From CAWHHZ01 sp963829355 (GTDB lineage: Bacteria; Acidobacteriota; Thermoanaerobaculia; Gp7-AA8; JAHWKK01): DNA of 64,000 nucleotides. The notes under the pieces were generated by a model. It was not told where the DNA came from, searched no databases, and saw nothing but the letters and a program-made list of their open reading frames with translations. The position numbers and the translations under genes were made by a program. Shown in pieces: positions 60,910 to 64,000 of the stretch (positions within the stretch are counted from its first letter, which is position 1; each line of letters begins with the position of its first letter). The stretch covers positions 77,038 through 141,037 of the forward strand of contig CAWHHZ010000011.1 in NCBI GenBank assembly GCA_963829355.1, read 5' to 3'.

Positions 60910-61452
60910 ATGAGTCTGATTGTCGAATTCGACCGCATCGATGCGGATGGGCCGCATCATTTTAGTGAGACCCTGCATTTCGAGCCGGATGAGGTCGAAG
61001 GGCAGGGATTCGACCATGAGGTCGAGGCGAAGCTCGAGGCAGATGCAAAAAAGGGCGATCTCCCGGGTGAGTACGGGATCACGGGCGAGATCAGCTTCCG
61101 TACGAAGCTCGATTGCGTTCGTTGTCTCGAGACGATGGAGTTTGCTGACGACACGGAATTTGCCGTAAGATACGCGCCCCGACCAGAGGACCGGCCGGAG
61201 CACCATGACCTGGAGATCTCCGCGGGAGATCTCGACGTCGATTATTACACCGAGCGGCAGGTCGATCTCGAGCAGGTCGTCCTGGAACAGGTTGAGCTCG
61301 CAATGCCGATGAAGGCACTTTGCGAGGAGTCGTGCCCGGGACTTTGTCCGAAATGTGGGTCGCGGCTTGGTTCCAAGGCCTGTAACTGCAAGGAAGAGGA
61401 GACCGATCCCCGCTGGGACGCGCTCCGGAAGATTCGCGAGAAGCTCGAATAA
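60910..61452 (+). CDS. yceD: YceD/DUF177 family protein
   Basis: 180 residues. It has the DUF177 cysteine pattern LDCVRCLE and a C-terminal zinc-like site (CPGLCPKCGSRLGSKACNC). The family is nearly always upstream of rpmF and linked to 23S rRNA/ribosome assembly. Here it lies 51 bp before rpmF. AAGCTGAGAGAAG precedes the ATG. Confidence 0.9.
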   Translation: MSLIVEFDRIDADGPHHFSETLHFEPDEVEGQGFDHEVEAKLEADAKKGDLPGEYGITGEISFRTKLDCVRCLETMEFADDTEFAVRYAPRPEDRPEHHDLEISAGDLDVDYYTERQVDLEQVVLEQVELAMPMKALCEESCPGLCPKCGSRLGSKACNCKEEETDPRWDALRKIREKLE

Positions 61453-61503
61453 CGATCCCGGTCGGTGAATTGACGCCGCCCGTTTGATATCAGGAGTTTT
61501 ACG

Positions 61504-61689
61504 ATGCCTAATCCAAAGAGACGCCATTCCAAACAGCGCACGCGTACGCGTCGCGCTCATGACTTTCTCACCACCAAGTCGCTGTCGACCTGTCCGAACT
61601 GCCAGGAGGCGAAGCTTCCTCATCGGGTTTGTCTGAAGTGCGGGCATTACAAGGGCCGTGAGGTCATCGAAGTCAAGGAAGCATTCTGA
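61504..61689 (+). CDS. rpmF: 50S ribosomal protein bL32
   Basis: 61 residues: MPNPKRRHSKQRTRTRRAHD then the zinc ribbon CPNCQEAKLPHRVCLKCGHYKG. All four cysteines are present, so this is the zinc-binding (C+) form. CAGGAG precedes the ATG. Confidence 0.97.
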   Translation: MPNPKRRHSKQRTRTRRAHDFLTTKSLSTCPNCQEAKLPHRVCLKCGHYKGREVIEVKEAF

Positions 61690-61696
61690 TCATTCG

Positions 61697-62761
61697 ATGA
61701 CGGTGACGGATACGTCGCAGTCAGGCGCGCTGCTGCCGATCGCCGTCGATGCGATGGGCGGCGATCACGCCCCCCGCGAAACAGTGCTGGGGGCTCTCGC
61801 CGCCGCTTCCCTCGATCACACCCCCGTAATCCTCGTAGGGCGAGCAGAAGAGATCAATCGCGAGCTCGCCGCCGCCGGGCGTGAGGTTCCTCCCAATCTC
61901 GAGATTTTCGATGCTCGCGAGGCGATCACGATGGAGGATACCTCCATCCGTGCCGTCCTCAAGAAGAAGGACTCCTCGATTCACGTCTGCGCCCGTCTCG
62001 TGCAGGAGGGGCGGGCCGCCGCAATGCTATCCGCCGGAAACACGGGGGCCGTCTGGACGATCGCCCGCCGCGCCATCGGAATGGTCGAGGGGGTCGAACG
62101 CCCCGCTCTCGCCGCTGTCCTGCCGCGCCAGGAAGGACAGACGATTCTTCTCGACGTCGGAGCAAACGTCGACTCCCGGCCGCACCATCTACGCGAATTC
62201 GCGGTCATGGGGCATTTCTATGCCCAGATGCTCACCGGAAACGACAATCCCCGGCTGGGGTTGCTCTCGATCGGCGAAGAGGAGGGGAAGGGAAATGCTC
62301 TCACACGCGAGTCCTCGTCCGTTCTCAAGGCGGCCGGGCTGAACTTTCTGGGAAACGCCGAGGGGCGCGACATCTTCAACGGCAAGTTCGACGTCGTAGT
62401 CACCGACGGATTCATCGGGAACGTCGTGCTGAAGGCTTCCGAATCGCTCGCGTCGATGATCACCAGGACGCTGCGTCAGGAGATGATGCGCTCCTGGCGG
62501 GGGAAGCTGGGCGGTCTCCTCGCGAAGCCGGCCTTCGCGAACATCAAGAAGCGGATCGACTACTCCGAAGTCGGAGGCGCGCCTCTTCTCGGGATCAAGG
62601 GAGGCTGTGTGATCTGCCACGGCCGATCGAACCAGAAGGCGATCCGGAATGCGATCCGAGTCGCGCGCAATTTCATCGAGAACCATATGAACCAGAAGAT
62701 TCATGACAAGATCATGGAGCTCCACAAACGCGAAGCCGCCGAGGGGCTCGTGGAAGAGTAG
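61697..62761 (+). CDS. plsX: phosphate acyltransferase PlsX
   Basis: 354 residues. It makes acyl-phosphate from acyl-ACP for phospholipid synthesis. Motifs: IAVDAMGGDHAPRETV, MLSAGNTGAVW, LLDVGANVDSRPHHL, VVTDGFIGNVVLKASE and PLLGIKGGCVICHGRS. I chose ATG 61697 just after rpmF; the ORF opens 13 codons earlier, overlapping rpmF. Confidence 0.95.
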   Translation: MTVTDTSQSGALLPIAVDAMGGDHAPRETVLGALAAASLDHTPVILVGRAEEINRELAAAGREVPPNLEIFDAREAITMEDTSIRAVLKKKDSSIHVCARLVQEGRAAAMLSAGNTGAVWTIARRAIGMVEGVERPALAAVLPRQEGQTILLDVGANVDSRPHHLREFAVMGHFYAQMLTGNDNPRLGLLSIGEEEGKGNALTRESSSVLKAAGLNFLGNAEGRDIFNGKFDVVVTDGFIGNVVLKASESLASMITRTLRQEMMRSWRGKLGGLLAKPAFANIKKRIDYSEVGGAPLLGIKGGCVICHGRSNQKAIRNAIRVARNFIENHMNQKIHDKIMELHKREAAEGLVEE

Positions 62762-62919
62762 TGGTTGAGTCATTGAGTCATTGAGTCGTTGAGTCATTGA
62801 GCCTTTGCGGGACTTGACCACGTTCAGGACTCGGTGAGGCTTCAACACCCAAACGAGCTCAGGACCAGCGACCACGGCCTACGGCTTAGTCTCCAAGGAC
62901 CCAAAGACTCAAGGACACA
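62762..62919. repeat. intergenic region with TTGAGTCA 9-mer tandem array
   Basis: 62765-62801 is TTGAGTCAT repeated four times with one variant (TTGAGTCGT). A purine-rich tail with GGACCCAAAGACTCAAGGACAC near 62896-62918 echoes it. No gene is seen between plsX and fabD. Confidence 0.8.
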
Positions 62920-63848
62920 ATGACCCCCAAAACAGCATTCATTTTCCCCGGACAGGGGAGTCAGAAGCCCGGAATGGGCGCCGATATCGCCGAAAAGTTC
63001 CCCGAAGCGAAAGTCGTGTTCGAGGCCGCAGACGAGGCTCTCGGGTATTCGATTTCGAAGATCTGTTTCGAGGGTTCCGAAGAAGAGCTCAGGCTGACCG
63101 AGAACACGCAGCCTGCGATTCTCACGGTCTCGTCGGCGCTGATGGCCGTGATCACGGCTCGTTCCGAAGCCCGGCCCGAGTTCGTCGCCGGTCACTCGCT
63201 CGGCGAGTACAGCGCGGTGGTCGCTGCCGGAGGTCTGGGGGCGGCGGAGGCAGCGGCGATCGTGCACAAGCGTGGCCGCTTCATGCAGGAGGCGGTTCCC
63301 GCGGGTCAGGGCGGCATGGCTGCTCTGATCGGCCCATCTCTCGAAGAGGTCGAGGAGATCTGCCGCGAAGCTGCCGAGGGAGAGGTTCTCTCCCCGGCAA
63401 ATCAGAACGCCCCGGGGCAGATCGTCATCGCCGGGACGAAGGCGGCCGTCGACCGCGCGATCGAAGTGGCGAAGGCTCGCGGAGTGCGACGAGCTCTGCC
63501 GTTGCCGGTCTCGGCACCGTTTCACTGTGCCTTGATGAAGCCCGCCGAGGAGAAGCTGCGCCCCGTGCTCGAGAGTGCGGCGCTGAGCGATCTCGAGGTC
63601 CCGCTCGTCAACAATGTCGATGCGAAGCCAGTGCGTGGGGCCGACGAAGTGCGGGGGGGCTGATCCGGCAGGTGGTTGCTCCGGTGCGCTGGATCGCGGT
63701 CATCGAGACCATGGCCGCCGAGGGAGTCACGAAGTTCGTCGAGATCGGTCCGGGTGCCGTTCTGGCAGGTCTCGTCAAACGGATCAACCGGGACGCCGAG
63801 GCGGTTTCGATCAACGATGTTCAGAGTCTCGAGCAGTACCTGGCTTAG
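62920..63848 (+). CDS. fabD: malonyl-CoA:ACP transacylase FabD, frame-broken at a G7 run
   Basis: About 309 residues if joined. FPGQGSQKPGMGAD, the nucleophile in AGHSLGEYSAV, and the catalytic His in SAPFHCALM are intact. The first frame ends at 63663 just after GGGGGGG (63653-63659). Adding one G restores the family C-terminus, VVAPVRWIAVIETMAAEG, then FVEIGPGAVLAGLVKRI and a stop at 63848. A homopolymer error is the best explanation for an essential gene. Confidence 0.93.
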
Positions 63849-63897
63849 CAGGTATGTTGCTCGGTCTGGCGGATGAGCAGAATCGAGGGGGAATGAC

Positions 63898-64000
63898 ATG
63901 AAGATCGATCTGAACGGAAAGGTCGCGCTCGTGACCGGAGCCTCGAGGGGCATCGGTGAGGCGATTGCGAAGCGGCTGGGGGAAGCGGGCGCCAAAGTTC
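63898..64000 (+). CDS. fabG: 3-oxoacyl-ACP reductase FabG, N-terminus only
   Basis: 34 residues before the window edge: MKIDLNGKVALVTGASRGIG then EAIAKRLGEAGAKV, the SDR nucleotide-binding motif. GAGGGGG is the ribosome site. Position after fabD supports FabG. Confidence 0.92.
   Translation, partial: MKIDLNGKVALVTGASRGIGEAIAKRLGEAGAKV

Overview
The window looks like a chromosomal contig of an uncultured, GC-rich (about 60% by eye) Gram-negative bacterium, most likely Acidobacteriota-like. This rests on gene content: a PknB-type kinase beside a CsgG-like lipoprotein, multihaem extracellular electron-transfer genes, DUF2721/DUF4126/DUF5335 proteins and many dispersed CATCCTGAG-type intergenic repeats. 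No rRNA marker is present, so the taxonomy is inference. No tRNA, rRNA, CRISPR array, IS transposase or prophage was seen.

Layout. 0-6.8 kb: a Rieske/cytochrome b pair (minus) diverges from an MtrC-MtrA-MtrB-like porin-cytochrome operon (two decahaem cytochromes and an outer-membrane barrel). 6.8-7.05 kb: an unusual mirrored array of GTGGAC units, with a second copy at 36.2 kb. 7.1-13.6 kb (minus): hypF-hypC-hypD-hypE followed without a gap by a formyltransferase and an enoyl-CoA hydratase-fold gene, which together look like a split HypX. 13.8-24.9 kb: metallophosphatase, CsgG-like protein, Ser/Thr kinase, Crp/Fnr regulator, a degenerate frame-broken radical-SAM/SPASM gene, tetrahaem cytochrome, REC-EAL protein and nucleotidyltransferase. 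25.1-36.2 kb: a near-complete haem pathway (minus: hemA, hemC-hemD fusion, hemB, hemL, a histidine kinase and response regulator, hemE, hemN, hemG; divergent hemH on plus). This fits the heavy haem demand of the cytochromes. 36.3-43.9 kb: argR, BON lipoprotein, C39-peptidase/TPR lipoprotein, rsgA, a propeller lipoprotein, a B3-type metallo-beta-lactamase-fold fusion and corA.

44.2-45.7 kb holds the most striking locus: an ECF sigma factor overlapping a gene that fuses an anti-sigma zinc finger, a complete O6-alkylguanine-DNA alkyltransferase and an Ada-like zinc domain. It looks like a sigma/anti-sigma switch wired to DNA alkylation. 46-54 kb: REC-HATPase regulator, TauE, DUF5335, universal stress protein, DoxX/MarR with palindromic operators, beta/gamma-crystallin lipoprotein, and a PQQ-type sugar dehydrogenase with PKD and PA14 domains. 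54-60.4 kb: M28 peptidase, CCA/poly(A) polymerase-like gene and a three-gene GT4 glycosyltransferase operon. 60.9-64 kb: yceD-rpmF-plsX-fabD-fabG, the usual fatty-acid/phospholipid cluster.

A caution applies throughout. At least ten recognisable genes carry reading-frame breaks, eight of them between 47.9 and 63.9 kb and including the presumably essential fabD (break at a seven-G run). Residual assembly indels are the simplest explanation, although genuine decay of the glycosyltransferase cluster cannot be excluded.
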